A stretch of 64,000 nucleotides of DNA from a virus, in the IMG/VR virus record IMGVR_UViG_3300046804_004848, positions 62,001 through 126,000 of that record. The stretch is one strand, 5' to 3'. Of this stretch, positions 51,429 through 59,858 are shown one piece after another. The position numbers and the translations under genes are program-made. The notes beneath the pieces were generated by a model. It searched no databases. It worked only from the letters and a program-made list of their open reading frames with translations, and was not told the DNA's origin. Positions within the stretch are counted from its first letter, which is position 1, and each line of letters starts with the position of its first letter.

Positions 51429-52104
51429 TGGTAACCAATTCTGTTGCCATAGGAAAGACACTTGCGATTACCTTTGCGACTTCTTCTGCGATTAATTGAT
51501 GCTCTTTTTGTGTACCATTACCACTGCGTAGCTCAATGAAGTGTACCCACGAACGAATAGTCCCACTCATGTAAAGTCTGCTTTCCATCAATCCTTCGGG
51601 CAATACTGCACGTGCTTGTTCTTTAGCAATGCCATTATTTACTGCCCATGTATAAGCATTTTTTGCTGAGACAATAACTTCAAGTTGTTTAAGTGCCCAT
51701 TCTTCTTGCAATATACCATGTTCAACAGTATTTTCTAATTCAATACTATTTTGACGGTTTTTGGTGTCTTGTAAACGTGCCTCACGTACGACAAAATTTA
51801 AATCTTTAGTTGGGTCTGCATAACGTTGTGAGAATTCTTGAAAACTAAAACTACGGTGTCTTAGAATTTGTCTAGCAATATCACGTGTGGTTGTGATTTC
51901 CATACATGCACTGACCATTTCTAATGGTGACCAATGTGCGTTTTTAATAAGATAACGTATTAATTTTTCGCTAGTTTCAGTATTAAGTTGGTTAGATGGA
52001 TTACTAACTCTAGCGCAATATGCAATTAAATCTTGGGCATCTTCAATACCAAGATTTTTAAATTCTTCTGTTGGCTGTGAGTAAGATAATAATTTTACAT
52101 TCAT
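51421..52104 (-). CDS. thyX: flavin-dependent thymidylate synthase
   Basis: 227 residues. The ThyX signature RHRSFSFQEFSQR is at 82-94. The flanking WSPLEMVSACMEI and PEGLMESRLYMSG blocks match. ThyX methylates dUMP to dTMP using folate and FAD, supplying dTTP in an AT-rich genome. Promoter at 52126-52153. Confidence 0.95.
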   Translation of the reverse strand: MNVKLLSYSQPTEEFKNLGIEDAQDLIAYCARVSNPSNQLNTETSEKLIRYLIKNAHWSPLEMVSACMEITTTRDIARQILRHRSFSFQEFSQRYADPTKDLNFVVREARLQDTKNRQNSIELENTVEHGILQEEWALKQLEVIVSAKNAYTWAVNNGIAKEQARAVLPEGLMESRLYMSGTIRSWVHFIELRSGNGTQKEHQLIAEEVAKVIASVFPMATELVTND

Positions 52105-52125
52105 GTTTGATCCTTTTAATCATGT

Positions 52126-52153
52126 ATTATACATATACATTTTATAAAATCAA
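52126..52153 (-). promoter_or_regulatory. sigma70 promoter of thyX
   Basis: TTGATT at 52153-52148, 16-bp spacer, TATAAT at 52131-52126 on the minus strand, 21 nt before ATG 52104. Confidence 0.65.
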
Positions 52154-52171
52154 ACATGAACTTATCTAAGT

Positions 52172-52468
52172 TTAAAGATTTTTCAGTAGATCATCAGTAG
52201 TAGGTTGTACAGTTTCTGCTATATTTTCTATATCAAGCACAAACTCAATACTAATCATTTCATCATCAAGCTCACGTAATTTATCAGCGATAATTTCTTC
52301 TACCTCATCAGGATCATGTCCTGACTTAATAAGTGACTGAATATTTAACGTACGTTGTTTTCTACCTTCCAATCGTACAACTAATTTCTTTATAAACTGT
52401 ACAGGAATTTTAATCTTGTCAACGTCATCAACAATTTGTTCCCATTTTTGGAAAATTTCGGGTGACAT
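52172..52468 (-). CDS. conserved phage protein, 98 aa
   Basis: 98 residues with KIPVQFIKKLVVRLEGRKQR, a pattern known in T4-like cyanophages, and VQPTTDDLLKNL at the end. Function unknown. It lies 8 nt below the 238-residue late gene. Confidence 0.65.
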   Translation of the reverse strand: MSPEIFQKWEQIVDDVDKIKIPVQFIKKLVVRLEGRKQRTLNIQSLIKSGHDPDEVEEIIADKLRELDDEMISIEFVLDIENIAETVQPTTDDLLKNL

Positions 52469-52476
52469 GATTTAAT

Positions 52477-53193
52477 TTATGCTGTTGCTGCTTTTGCCTT
52501 AACAGTTGTTTTTTTGGCAGCAGGTTTTTTAGCAGTTACTTTTTTGGTTGCTGCTTTTTTTGGTGCAGGTGCATGTTCAACCATAGTACCCTCCATTTGC
52601 GCTGCTTCCTTTATTAGTCTATCTGCTTCCGCTAACAATCCTTTAGCCTCTGCGCTCATTTTTGCTGCTTGTTGGCGCAAATTATTAGCTAACTCATAGT
52701 CACCAAGCATATCTTGATGTACACCCATTAAACGGTCAGCAGCAGGGGTTTCACCACGCATACGTTTAGCAATGTCAGCAGGATCTTGTAATCCTTGGCT
52801 AGCATCAATTTCAGCTAATCTACGTACTGCTGCTTCACCTTGTTCCATTTCATTGAGCAACTTGTTTAGCTCATTTAAACGAATATGTTGCTTAGGAGCA
52901 GGAGTCATCATAATATGTTCAGTATTGACTTTTTTAAGCATACCCTCACTATGCAATACTTGTAGGATAATCTTACCATCACGTGTGTGAGTGCGATTGA
53001 GTGCTTCAGCTAATTCTTTGCTTGATTGTCCGATATCGCTTTCAATACTTGCAATAAGTGGGTCATGAATATTTTGATTTAACAATTGGGTATAAACAAC
53101 AAGTGCCATGTGGTCTTCGCCTGGGAGTTGTCTAAAAACGACTGCCACTTTGCGATCACCATGCATCCCAATATGTTTTAAAAATCTTGCCAT
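52477..53193 (-). CDS. conserved phage protein with histone H1-like tail, 238 aa
   Basis: Started at ATG 53193 (MARFLKHIG), preceded by AGGAGAATACCA. The N-terminal MARFLKHIGMHGDRKVAVVF is like conserved T4-like cyanophage proteins. A helical middle (residues ~100-205) leads to a ~35-residue Ala/Lys tail (KKVTAKKPAAKKTT). Likely a late DNA- or virion-associated protein. Confidence 0.65.
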   Translation of the reverse strand: MARFLKHIGMHGDRKVAVVFRQLPGEDHMALVVYTQLLNQNIHDPLIASIESDIGQSSKELAEALNRTHTRDGKIILQVLHSEGMLKKVNTEHIMMTPAPKQHIRLNELNKLLNEMEQGEAAVRRLAEIDASQGLQDPADIAKRMRGETPAADRLMGVHQDMLGDYELANNLRQQAAKMSAEAKGLLAEADRLIKEAAQMEGTMVEHAPAPKKAATKKVTAKKPAAKKTTVKAKAATA

Positions 53194-53223
53194 TGGTATT
53201 CTCCTAATATCTAGTACCACAAA

Positions 53224-53230
53224 TATTTAG
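53224..53230 (-). promoter_or_regulatory. T4-type late promoter-like motif
   Basis: CTAAATA on the minus strand, 30 nt before ATG 53193. Confidence 0.45.
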
Positions 53231-53240
53231 GAGCATAGCG

Positions 53241-53570
53241 TTATGTAATTTTTATTTTACTTTTAAGGTGTGGGTTATGGTTAGAGAAAAATTTATGTCC
53301 AACTTGCCTAATCTGTTCAACAATGACTTGTGGTGTATGCTCAAAACATAACCTAATATCTTCTTCAGATAACGTGGAAACAAATGCATATATTTCATAT
53401 GCACGTTGTGGATTAAATTGTGCTCGCAAAATTAATTGATGCAATGGAACTGTTTGTGCTCTTTCATCTTTTAATATTTTCCAAACATTGGTCTCATCCA
53501 TTTTTGACACATTAAACAATGCTTCCAAACCAAATTCATCCCAACTTGCAATATAATTAAAATTACTCAT
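53241..53570 (-). CDS. conserved phage protein, 109 aa
   Basis: 109 residues, soluble and helical (SWDEFGLEALFNVSKMDE..., WKILKDE). Known-looking from T4-like marine phages, function unknown. It overlaps its upstream neighbour by 4 nt. Confidence 0.6.
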   Translation of the reverse strand: MSNFNYIASWDEFGLEALFNVSKMDETNVWKILKDERAQTVPLHQLILRAQFNPQRAYEIYAFVSTLSEEDIRLCFEHTPQVIVEQIRQVGHKFFSNHNPHLKSKIKIT

Positions 53571-53824
53571 TTTTTTAACAAAAAATAAACAGTTTCAAGC
53601 TCAACTAATAATTTTTCTAAACGTTCATCAGTCTTAGCTAAATCTCTACAATTTAAATAATCTTCTAAATTTAAACCTGCACATTGTTTACCAAAATCCC
53701 ATTCCTTAGTAGTTACACCATTATGAACAGATTTATAAATTCTTTCCTCACCATTTTCAGTAAGGAAAGAATTATACGCACCTATCTTATTGGCACTGAA
53801 AGTATTAGACCAAAATATGTCCAT
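53567..53824 (-). CDS. hypothetical protein, 85 aa
   Basis: 85 residues, no domain recognised. Its start overlaps the stop of the VWA gene by 1 nt, so it belongs to that operon. Confidence 0.6.
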   Translation of the reverse strand: MDIFWSNTFSANKIGAYNSFLTENGEERIYKSVHNGVTTKEWDFGKQCAGLNLEDYLNCRDLAKTDERLEKLLVELETVYFLLKK

Positions 53825-55125
53825 TATTTTTTATGATCATCATAAATTGCCCATGTTCCAAATGGAGGATTAGGGTTTGGATCACCATGAATAATCCATG
53901 TTGTATCGCAATAATTTGCATCACCCCATGAACCACAAGGATATCCATCAGTGAATACGACTAAGCGTTTTGGTTCAATATTTTCATCTTTAAGAAATTT
54001 AAAAATCGCATCAAAGTCTGTACCTCCACCACCTTTTAAAACATAATCAGTGATGCTATCCATGTTTTCAGAATTAAACTCTTGTAAGTTATAGCACTTG
54101 GTATCAAACGAAAACACGTGAATCTTATAATTAGTAAACATATCCATGATACCTTGAATTTCACTAAGGAAATCCTTACCTTGTGCATCATTGATACTAC
54201 CACTCATATCAACCCCTACGCAAATATCAATTTCTTCACTAAAATTCATAGAGGGTAAAATAGCATCAAGATGCCAACCACGCTTGCTAGGACGTAAGAA
54301 AGTATAATCATCACGCATAGTAGAAACAATATTAGTTTGAAGCAATTCTCTCCAAGGCATTTTAGGATCGGTAATATCATTAATCATGCGTTCAACACCC
54401 CTAGGAATTGAACCTGCTTCACTGCTACGTGCGGCATTGATGATATTTTGTTTGATTTCCTGACGCAATTCCTCACGCTCAGCATCAGTCATTTTCTTAG
54501 GTCCGTTCTTACTGCGACCTGTTTTATCCATATCTCCATCATCATCACTATCGGACTCACCTTCACCATCACCTTCAAGGTGCTCATCAATCATTTTATC
54601 AATGAGTGCGTCCATACTAATGGTTTTGACGTTCTTCATCAAATCATCATAGATTTCTTCAGATGATTTACCATCATACTTAGGTTCATACAAGCATGGT
54701 ACAGTGGTAATAAACTGACCTACATTGTGTCGTTTAAGGTCAGCGTTTACTGCGTAATCATTTGCAATGTTAAACATTTGACGGTCACGGTGACCGATCC
54801 TACCAATGTGATCATATACAACGTGAAGTACTTCATGACCAACAAGAAACTCTACCTCACCACGTGTAAGCTTCTTGATAAAACGACTATTGTAATAAAA
54901 ACGCTTACCATCAGTTGCTGCTGTAGCTAACCATTCATCCCCATTGATAAGTTTCAAACGGGTAGCAAGATTACCAAAAAACGAATGTTTGAGCAGCAAT
55001 GCTACACGTGCGCTTGTAAGAATGTCACGTGCTTCACGATCAAGCACAGGGTCAAACGGACCGATAAGGTCTTCAAATTCTTTTTTGAGTTTTTTGTTTT
55101 CTTTGGTATTTGCAGTGGTTGTCAT
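53824..55125 (-). CDS. VWA-domain protein with metallopeptidase-like N-terminus
   Basis: 433 residues from ATG 55125 (MTTTANTKEN), preceded by AAAGGAACATTT. The N-terminal HEVLH (97-101) with NIANDYAVN as further ligand region resembles DUF2201-type metallopeptidases. An acidic linker is at 185-200. The VWA domain has MIDAS DMSGS (306-310) and FTDGYPCG. Such proteins pair with MoxR AAA+ ATPases, and one lies directly upstream. Role: metal-dependent chaperone or assembly factor (inference). Confidence 0.85.
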   Translation of the reverse strand: MTTTANTKENKKLKKEFEDLIGPFDPVLDREARDILTSARVALLLKHSFFGNLATRLKLINGDEWLATAATDGKRFYYNSRFIKKLTRGEVEFLVGHEVLHVVYDHIGRIGHRDRQMFNIANDYAVNADLKRHNVGQFITTVPCLYEPKYDGKSSEEIYDDLMKNVKTISMDALIDKMIDEHLEGDGEGESDSDDDGDMDKTGRSKNGPKKMTDAEREELRQEIKQNIINAARSSEAGSIPRGVERMINDITDPKMPWRELLQTNIVSTMRDDYTFLRPSKRGWHLDAILPSMNFSEEIDICVGVDMSGSINDAQGKDFLSEIQGIMDMFTNYKIHVFSFDTKCYNLQEFNSENMDSITDYVLKGGGGTDFDAIFKFLKDENIEPKRLVVFTDGYPCGSWGDANYCDTTWIIHGDPNPNPPFGTWAIYDDHKK

Positions 55126-55150
55126 AAATGTTCCTTTACGTAATAGCACC

Positions 55151-55179
55151 ATCATAACATAGATACTATTTTAAATCAA
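55151..55179 (-). promoter_or_regulatory. possible sigma70 promoter of the VWA gene
   Basis: TTGATT at 55179-55174, 17-bp spacer, TATGAT at 55156-55151 on the minus strand, 26 nt before ATG 55125. Confidence 0.5.
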
Positions 55180-55181
55180 GT

Positions 55182-55199
55182 GGGGGCATCTCAGCCCCC
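55182..55199 (-). terminator. GC hairpin between moxR-like and VWA genes
   Basis: GGGGGC-TGAGAT-GCCCCC on the minus strand, a perfect 6-bp GC stem. It is followed by the possible promoter above, so the two genes may be regulated separately. Confidence 0.55.
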
Positions 55200-55211
55200 T
55201 TATCAAGCAAC

Positions 55212-56366
55212 TTACTTTGGTGTTACTGCTTCCTTGATGTACTTACCATATTTTTTATGGAAGTCGGTCAAAGTCTTAAGTTTGGTTGGGTCCATGTTCA
55301 ACTTGTAGGTTTTCAGTGCGATCCTTGCACCCATGATAACCAACTCAGTTTCAAAATTATCCATCATAAATTTAAAGAAATTGTCGCACATTTCGTGAAA
55401 CTTTTTCTCAGGTACTTTATTGTTGTCACTCAAGTCTTTCAATTCGTAGCACATACTAACAGTGAGTGAGTACATGGCACTAACTTCTTTAACTTGAAGT
55501 TCGCTAACTTTACCTTCAAGAATATCCATAGGGTCAGGCATTTTGTCAACAAGCTTACGGTGTGCCATAAACTTTACGGCAAGACCTTCACCAACAGTAC
55601 CCGCAACAATCTTAGTAAGCAAATCTGATGGAACTTTATCGCACTCTTGCAGAATTTTACTTACTGCGCACCAACTACGAGGAGTGGCAAACGCATGACC
55701 ACTGTTACGACCATCAAAATCGTACATGTCATTTTTAGCGAATGACAAGTATCCAACTACATCTTTATGTATATTGTTTTGTACTGCCCATGTTTGCCAT
55801 ACACCAAAGTCAGGGCGAACATCCATATGAACAAAACGGTTTGATAGTGGTGATGGCATACGATAAGTAACACCTTTGTCACTATCACGGTTACCTGCGG
55901 CAACAATGATTACATTGTCAGGTACACGATACTTACCAACACGACGATCAAGAACCAACTGATAAGCAGCAGCTTGAACAGTAGGTGCAGCAACATTCAT
56001 TTCATCCAAGAACAAAATAACACGTTCATATTGTTCAGCAAATTTAGCATCAGGAAACTCTGATGGTGGTGCCCAATCAAGGGTACCTTTAGTTTCTTCA
56101 AAATCTTTAGTATTTTCATTATACGCAAAATAAGTTTTATCTGCGTTAAAGAAGGGAATACCTTTAATATCAGTAGGATCAATTTGTCCTAAACGTACTT
56201 CACGTACTGCCCAACCGTTTTTACGTGCGATTGAACGGATAAGATCACTTTTACCGATACCTGGGGGACCCCACAAGAACATAGAAAGTTTAGTATCAAT
56301 TAAACTATGAAGCGCAGATTCTGCTTCATCAATTGTTAGACTAAAACTAGTATCAATTTTTCCCAT
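55212..56366 (-). CDS. MoxR-type AAA+ ATPase
   Basis: 384 residues. Walker A GPPGIGKS (33-40), Walker B VILFLDE (Asp121-Glu122), sensor 1 IIVAAGNR, and LSNRFVHMDV with the arginine finger region. The IDPTDIKGIPFFNADK segment is MoxR-typical. It probably remodels protein complexes with the VWA protein downstream. Promoter at 56414-56442. Confidence 0.9.
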   Translation of the reverse strand: MGKIDTSFSLTIDEAESALHSLIDTKLSMFLWGPPGIGKSDLIRSIARKNGWAVREVRLGQIDPTDIKGIPFFNADKTYFAYNENTKDFEETKGTLDWAPPSEFPDAKFAEQYERVILFLDEMNVAAPTVQAAAYQLVLDRRVGKYRVPDNVIIVAAGNRDSDKGVTYRMPSPLSNRFVHMDVRPDFGVWQTWAVQNNIHKDVVGYLSFAKNDMYDFDGRNSGHAFATPRSWCAVSKILQECDKVPSDLLTKIVAGTVGEGLAVKFMAHRKLVDKMPDPMDILEGKVSELQVKEVSAMYSLTVSMCYELKDLSDNNKVPEKKFHEMCDNFFKFMMDNFETELVIMGARIALKTYKLNMDPTKLKTLTDFHKKYGKYIKEAVTPK

Positions 56367-56413
56367 CATGTATCCTTTGTAAGTTGGCTAGGTATTGCAT
56401 CAGCAATGTTTGA

Positions 56414-56442
56414 ATCATAGCCTTATTAGCGTATGTTGTCAA
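56414..56442 (-). promoter_or_regulatory. sigma70 promoter of the MoxR-like gene
   Basis: TTGACA at 56442-56437, 17-bp spacer, TATGAT at 56419-56414 on the minus strand. Confidence 0.7.
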
Positions 56443-56446
56443 GTGG

Positions 56447-56704
56447 TCACTGCGTTAAAGTTACAACAAGCAACCATTTTTCCAACACATCAATAGCGTT
56501 GTTAATTTCCAACAGTTTTTCTTTTTGTGCAATACTCGGTGTGGCACGATTACGATATTGTACATTTAAAATATTAAGTTCACGAACTAATTTATCTATG
56601 TTTTTCAATAACTTATGTGCGTCACCATAGTAACCATTTAAATTTTTAATATGGCGATATAGTTCTTCACGCTTTTCATTCCATTCATACACACTAGTAA
56701 GCAT
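56447..56704 (-). CDS. hypothetical helical protein, 85 aa
   Basis: Started at ATG 56704, since a longer start would lie in the porin terminator. Helical, with coiled-coil character (KNIDKLVRELNILNVQYRNR). Function unknown. Confidence 0.55.
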   Translation of the reverse strand: MLTSVYEWNEKREELYRHIKNLNGYYGDAHKLLKNIDKLVRELNILNVQYRNRATPSIAQKEKLLEINNAIDVLEKWLLVVTLTQ

Positions 56705-56717
56705 ACCATTACTTATA

Positions 56718-56744
56718 AAAAAAGAGGGCATAGCCCCCTTTTTT
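56718..56744. terminator. strong bidirectional Rho-independent terminator after the porin gene
   Basis: Minus strand: AAAAAAGGGGGC-TAT-GCCCTCTTTTTT, a 12-bp stem with one mismatch and a T-run on both strands. Confidence 0.85.
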
Positions 56745-56766
56745 AACCACCTAAATTTAGCAAAAT

Positions 56767-57786
56767 TTAGAAACGATGACGTACACCAACACCTGCTACA
56801 CGAGTATCAGCCCATGCTGCATTGGTACGGTTAACTCCGTCATTACTGTAATTAGTATCACGCACTGCTGCATACATGTCTGTACGCTTGCTTAACGCAT
56901 GTGACAAACCAATTGCCCATGAAGATGTTTCTGCTGACTTATTGCCAACAAAATTGTGCTCATGCTTGGCATAACTAACCATTGCTGTATTTGCACCACC
57001 TAATGGCATGCTTGCACCAACACTGTAACCTGTATCTTCTTTGGTTACTGCGTCACTATGCTGTACACGATTCCATTGTGCAAAAACTTTTGCAGCTTTC
57101 ATGCTGTATGATGCACCAACAATTGTTGAACTCATGCTTGGCTTACCTGCACCTTGCTCAACATCTTGCCATGTTGCTGTAAGACCGATTGGTCCTGCAA
57201 AGTACATTGCACCAACACTTTTACCTGCTTGCTTAGTGCCTGTTGCATCATCTACAACACCTGCACTATAAACACCTGTAAGTGCTAATGGACCTGCATT
57301 AGTTTTAACTAAGACACTGTTGTTCCAACCTGTGTCAGAACCACCTCCACCTAAATTAAAATTACTTACACCATAACGTGCGGTAACAATAGGAGAGAAA
57401 ACAAAACTATCACCTAATGCATTAAATGCAATGGTTGAAATAAACATTGGAGTTGTAACACGACCAACCTGAATTTCACCTGCTTTGCTTGCTAAACTAA
57501 CATAGGCATTTCTTGCGTAAAATGTATCACCATTAAAACGACCTTGTGCTGCTGTGTCAGGACGTAAAAATGTCTCAAGAACTGCTGTTGCAGTAACATC
57601 ACCAAGTTTTTCAGTTGAACGTACACCAATATAACTTGTAGTCATACCACCTGAACTTACTTGATTTGTAGTTTGCTTTGCTGATGTTTGTCCATAAAAC
57701 GCATCCGCTAATCCATAAATGGATGTTTGTGCAGTAGCAACTGAACAAGCACTTGCAACCAACGCTGCAATTAAAAGTTTTTTCAT
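56767..57786 (-). CDS. Gram-negative outer-membrane porin
   Basis: 339 residues, a complete trimeric-porin type. Signal peptide MKKLLIAALVASACSVATAQ (cleaved after residue 20), mature start TSIYGLADAFYG, strands such as SYIGVRSTEKLGDVTA and RNAYVSLASKAGEIQVGR, and a final Phe (VGVRHRF), required for insertion by the BAM machine. It resembles porins of Burkholderiales/Methylophilales. It has a late-type promoter and a strong terminator of its own. A phage-made porin could replace the host's receptor or restore uptake during infection (inference). Confidence 0.9.
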   Translation of the reverse strand: MKKLLIAALVASACSVATAQTSIYGLADAFYGQTSAKQTTNQVSSGGMTTSYIGVRSTEKLGDVTATAVLETFLRPDTAAQGRFNGDTFYARNAYVSLASKAGEIQVGRVTTPMFISTIAFNALGDSFVFSPIVTARYGVSNFNLGGGGSDTGWNNSVLVKTNAGPLALTGVYSAGVVDDATGTKQAGKSVGAMYFAGPIGLTATWQDVEQGAGKPSMSSTIVGASYSMKAAKVFAQWNRVQHSDAVTKEDTGYSVGASMPLGGANTAMVSYAKHEHNFVGNKSAETSSWAIGLSHALSKRTDMYAAVRDTNYSNDGVNRTNAAWADTRVAGVGVRHRF

Positions 57787-57835
57787 ACTTAATTCCTCTT
57801 AAATTAAAAAATACACATTAAAATGTGTGCCTAGA

Positions 57836-57842
57836 TATTTAC
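57836..57842 (-). promoter_or_regulatory. T4-type late promoter of the porin
   Basis: GTAAATA on the minus strand, 49 nt before the porin ATG. The leader has an ACACAT-TTTA-ATGTGT hairpin (57812-57827) and the ribosome binding site AAGAGGAATTAAGT. Confidence 0.5.
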
Positions 57843-57897
57843 TTATGTTTAAAATTAACCACAAATAAACAAATTTCTTACGTAATAACTACTAATA

Positions 57898-58149
57898 CTA
57901 CTCATCATCCCATAGTTTTTTCTGTTCATGTCGCTGTTCCTGTATAGTTTTTTGATTAAAAACCTTTCTAGGATTTGAGCACAATAAACATTTGGGATTG
58001 CCACAATTCATTGCATGATGTTTAGCAAATTTATGTGGTTCCTCAACAATAAAACCATGTTCTTTAGCAATTTTTACTTGCTTATTGACAGCATTGTCGT
58101 TTTGAAGTCTTCTACGACTATGTTTAAATTTGTCGTGTTCTTCACTCAT
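57898..58149 (-). CDS. conserved phage zinc-binding-like protein, 83 aa
   Basis: Started at ATG 58149 (MSEEHDKFKHSRRR), 5 nt from a late promoter. HHAMNCGNPKCLLCSNPRK carries three Cys and two His in a compact knuckle. This CGNPKCxxCxNPRK block is widespread in T4-like marine phages. Function unknown. Confidence 0.75.
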   Translation of the reverse strand: MSEEHDKFKHSRRRLQNDNAVNKQVKIAKEHGFIVEEPHKFAKHHAMNCGNPKCLLCSNPRKVFNQKTIQEQRHEQKKLWDDE

Positions 58150-58154
58150 AATAA

Positions 58155-58161
58155 TATTTAT
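58155..58161 (-). promoter_or_regulatory. T4-type late promoter, leaderless spacing
   Basis: GATAAATA on the minus strand ending at 58155; 5 nt to ATG 58149. Confidence 0.65.
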
Positions 58162-59339
58162 CAATTTTCAAGTTGATTTACTAAATTCATTGCAGTTGCA
58201 GGACTTATTGTCCAACCTAAATGTCCATGTCCTGTATGATAGTAAATATTTTTAACTTTACTTTCACGCACAATGGGCATCATATTTGGAGTCATTGGTC
58301 GCAAACACGCCCAACTACTATAACAGCTTGTATCTATACTTGGAAAGTTTTCATTTATCCAATTTAATAATGGCTCAATTCTACTTCTTGTAATGTCACG
58401 ATTATAACCACATAATTCTGCTGTACCTGCTACACGCAATCTTGTTCCTAATGTTGCAGTTACAATTTTTGCTTGATCATCCAACAAACTTACTTTAGGC
58501 ATAGCATTATAAGACTTTACATCTTGGGCATCAATGGTAATACTATATCCTTTTACAGGATATATAGGTAAACTTTCACCTAATACTTTAGCCAAGTGAA
58601 CACTTTCAACACCTGCTGCTATAACTACTTTATCAAATCCACCAAGTAATAACCGTGGATCATTAATTCCATTATTAAATGAAACGCATGCATTATACTT
58701 AAGACGTATTGTATCAAGTAAACCCTTACAAAACTTATGAATATCACCAACCCAATCATCTTGTGTCCATGCTGCTCCAATTAAACCTTCCATATCTTTT
58801 AGGTTTGGTTCAAGGTCAATTATTTCTTTAAGATTAGTAATTGTTTTCCATTCACACCCATGATTTTCATAGATATCTTTGGCATCAAAAGCAGCATTAA
58901 AGTATTTTTGTTCTTTGTAAATATGTAAAATACCACTTTTGCTTTGATCAAATTCTAAATTTTCATCTTTTATAATTTGTTTATATAACGCTCTACTTTC
59001 TAGACCAAGCTTAATAGTTTCAATCGTATTTTGTTTATAAACATTGCTAGCAGTATGTTGTAAAAATTTGATAATCCATTTTATTTTATCTAAGTCTAAT
59101 GTAGGGTGAATCAATAATGGAGCATCTTTTTTTAACATCCATTTTAATCCTTTCAAAACATTAGCCCATGTTGTCCATACTTCGCTATTGCTTACACTGA
59201 CTTGTCCACCATTAGCATAGCTTGTACGCATTGCAGCGTAGCGTTCTTGTTCAAAAATGGTAACATCATGTCCACGTTTAGACAAAAAATATGCAGGTAC
59301 TACTCCTGCAATACCTGCACCAATAATTGCTATACGCAT
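58161..59339 (-). CDS. dadA: D-amino-acid dehydrogenase-like FAD oxidoreductase
   Basis: 392 residues. FAD-binding IIGAGIAGVVPAYFL with GxGxxG, then YANGGQVSVSN (the DadA SxANxGQ region), YPVKGYSITID, RVAGTAELCG, and LRPMTPNMMPIV and HTGHGHLGWT near the end. These blocks follow E. coli DadA. It deaminates D-amino acids to 2-oxo acids, passing electrons to quinone. In a phage this might recycle D-Ala from peptidoglycan or feed respiration (inference). It lies 3 nt below ahpD. Confidence 0.85.
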   Translation of the reverse strand: MRIAIIGAGIAGVVPAYFLSKRGHDVTIFEQERYAAMRTSYANGGQVSVSNSEVWTTWANVLKGLKWMLKKDAPLLIHPTLDLDKIKWIIKFLQHTASNVYKQNTIETIKLGLESRALYKQIIKDENLEFDQSKSGILHIYKEQKYFNAAFDAKDIYENHGCEWKTITNLKEIIDLEPNLKDMEGLIGAAWTQDDWVGDIHKFCKGLLDTIRLKYNACVSFNNGINDPRLLLGGFDKVVIAAGVESVHLAKVLGESLPIYPVKGYSITIDAQDVKSYNAMPKVSLLDDQAKIVTATLGTRLRVAGTAELCGYNRDITRSRIEPLLNWINENFPSIDTSCYSSWACLRPMTPNMMPIVRESKVKNIYYHTGHGHLGWTISPATAMNLVNQLEN

Positions 59340-59342
59340 TTA

Positions 59343-59858
59343 TTATCCCACTAATAATTTACATGCTGCGTTCATAACTGCTGCAATACGACCAATATCA
59401 CGTAACTGTTCAACAGTATAACCTTCTTTCTTAAGGGTATCATAATGTGCTTTTACACAAAAATGACACTTACCAACAATACTTGCACATAAACTATACG
59501 CTTCAAAATTAGCTTTAGTTGTGCCACCATGTGTGCCAATAACATTCATGCGTAACTGAGCAGGTAATCCCTTTAAATTTGCATCACCTGTCATTTCAAC
59601 ATACGGATACCATACATTATTTTGTGCCATTATACTTGCTGCTGCCATAGCTGCATCACGTTCTTTAGTATCTTGTATTACCCCATATAATCTTTCTACA
59701 ATACCACCATTACCTGTTGCTGCTGCTGCGGCTAGTGCGCAACATTCTGCTACAATTGGATCTAATGTTGAACGTAAAATTACTGCATCTAAATTTAACT
59801 TAATATCTTTAGCATAATCAGGTAAACCTTCTTTTAATACATTAACCCAAACCGACAT
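59343..59858 (-). CDS. ahpD: AhpD-like alkylhydroperoxidase
   Basis: 171 residues. The CxxC site is in GKCHFCVKAHYD with the His 4 residues on, as in mycobacterial AhpD (Cys130-Cys133-His137). The N-terminal helical repeat matches. AhpD reduces the peroxiredoxin AhpC, which is encoded nearby at 60652-61215. The start overlaps the terC 3' end by 17 nt. Confidence 0.9.
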   Translation of the reverse strand: MSVWVNVLKEGLPDYAKDIKLNLDAVILRSTLDPIVAECCALAAAAATGNGGIVERLYGVIQDTKERDAAMAAASIMAQNNVWYPYVEMTGDANLKGLPAQLRMNVIGTHGGTTKANFEAYSLCASIVGKCHFCVKAHYDTLKKEGYTVEQLRDIGRIAAVMNAACKLLVG

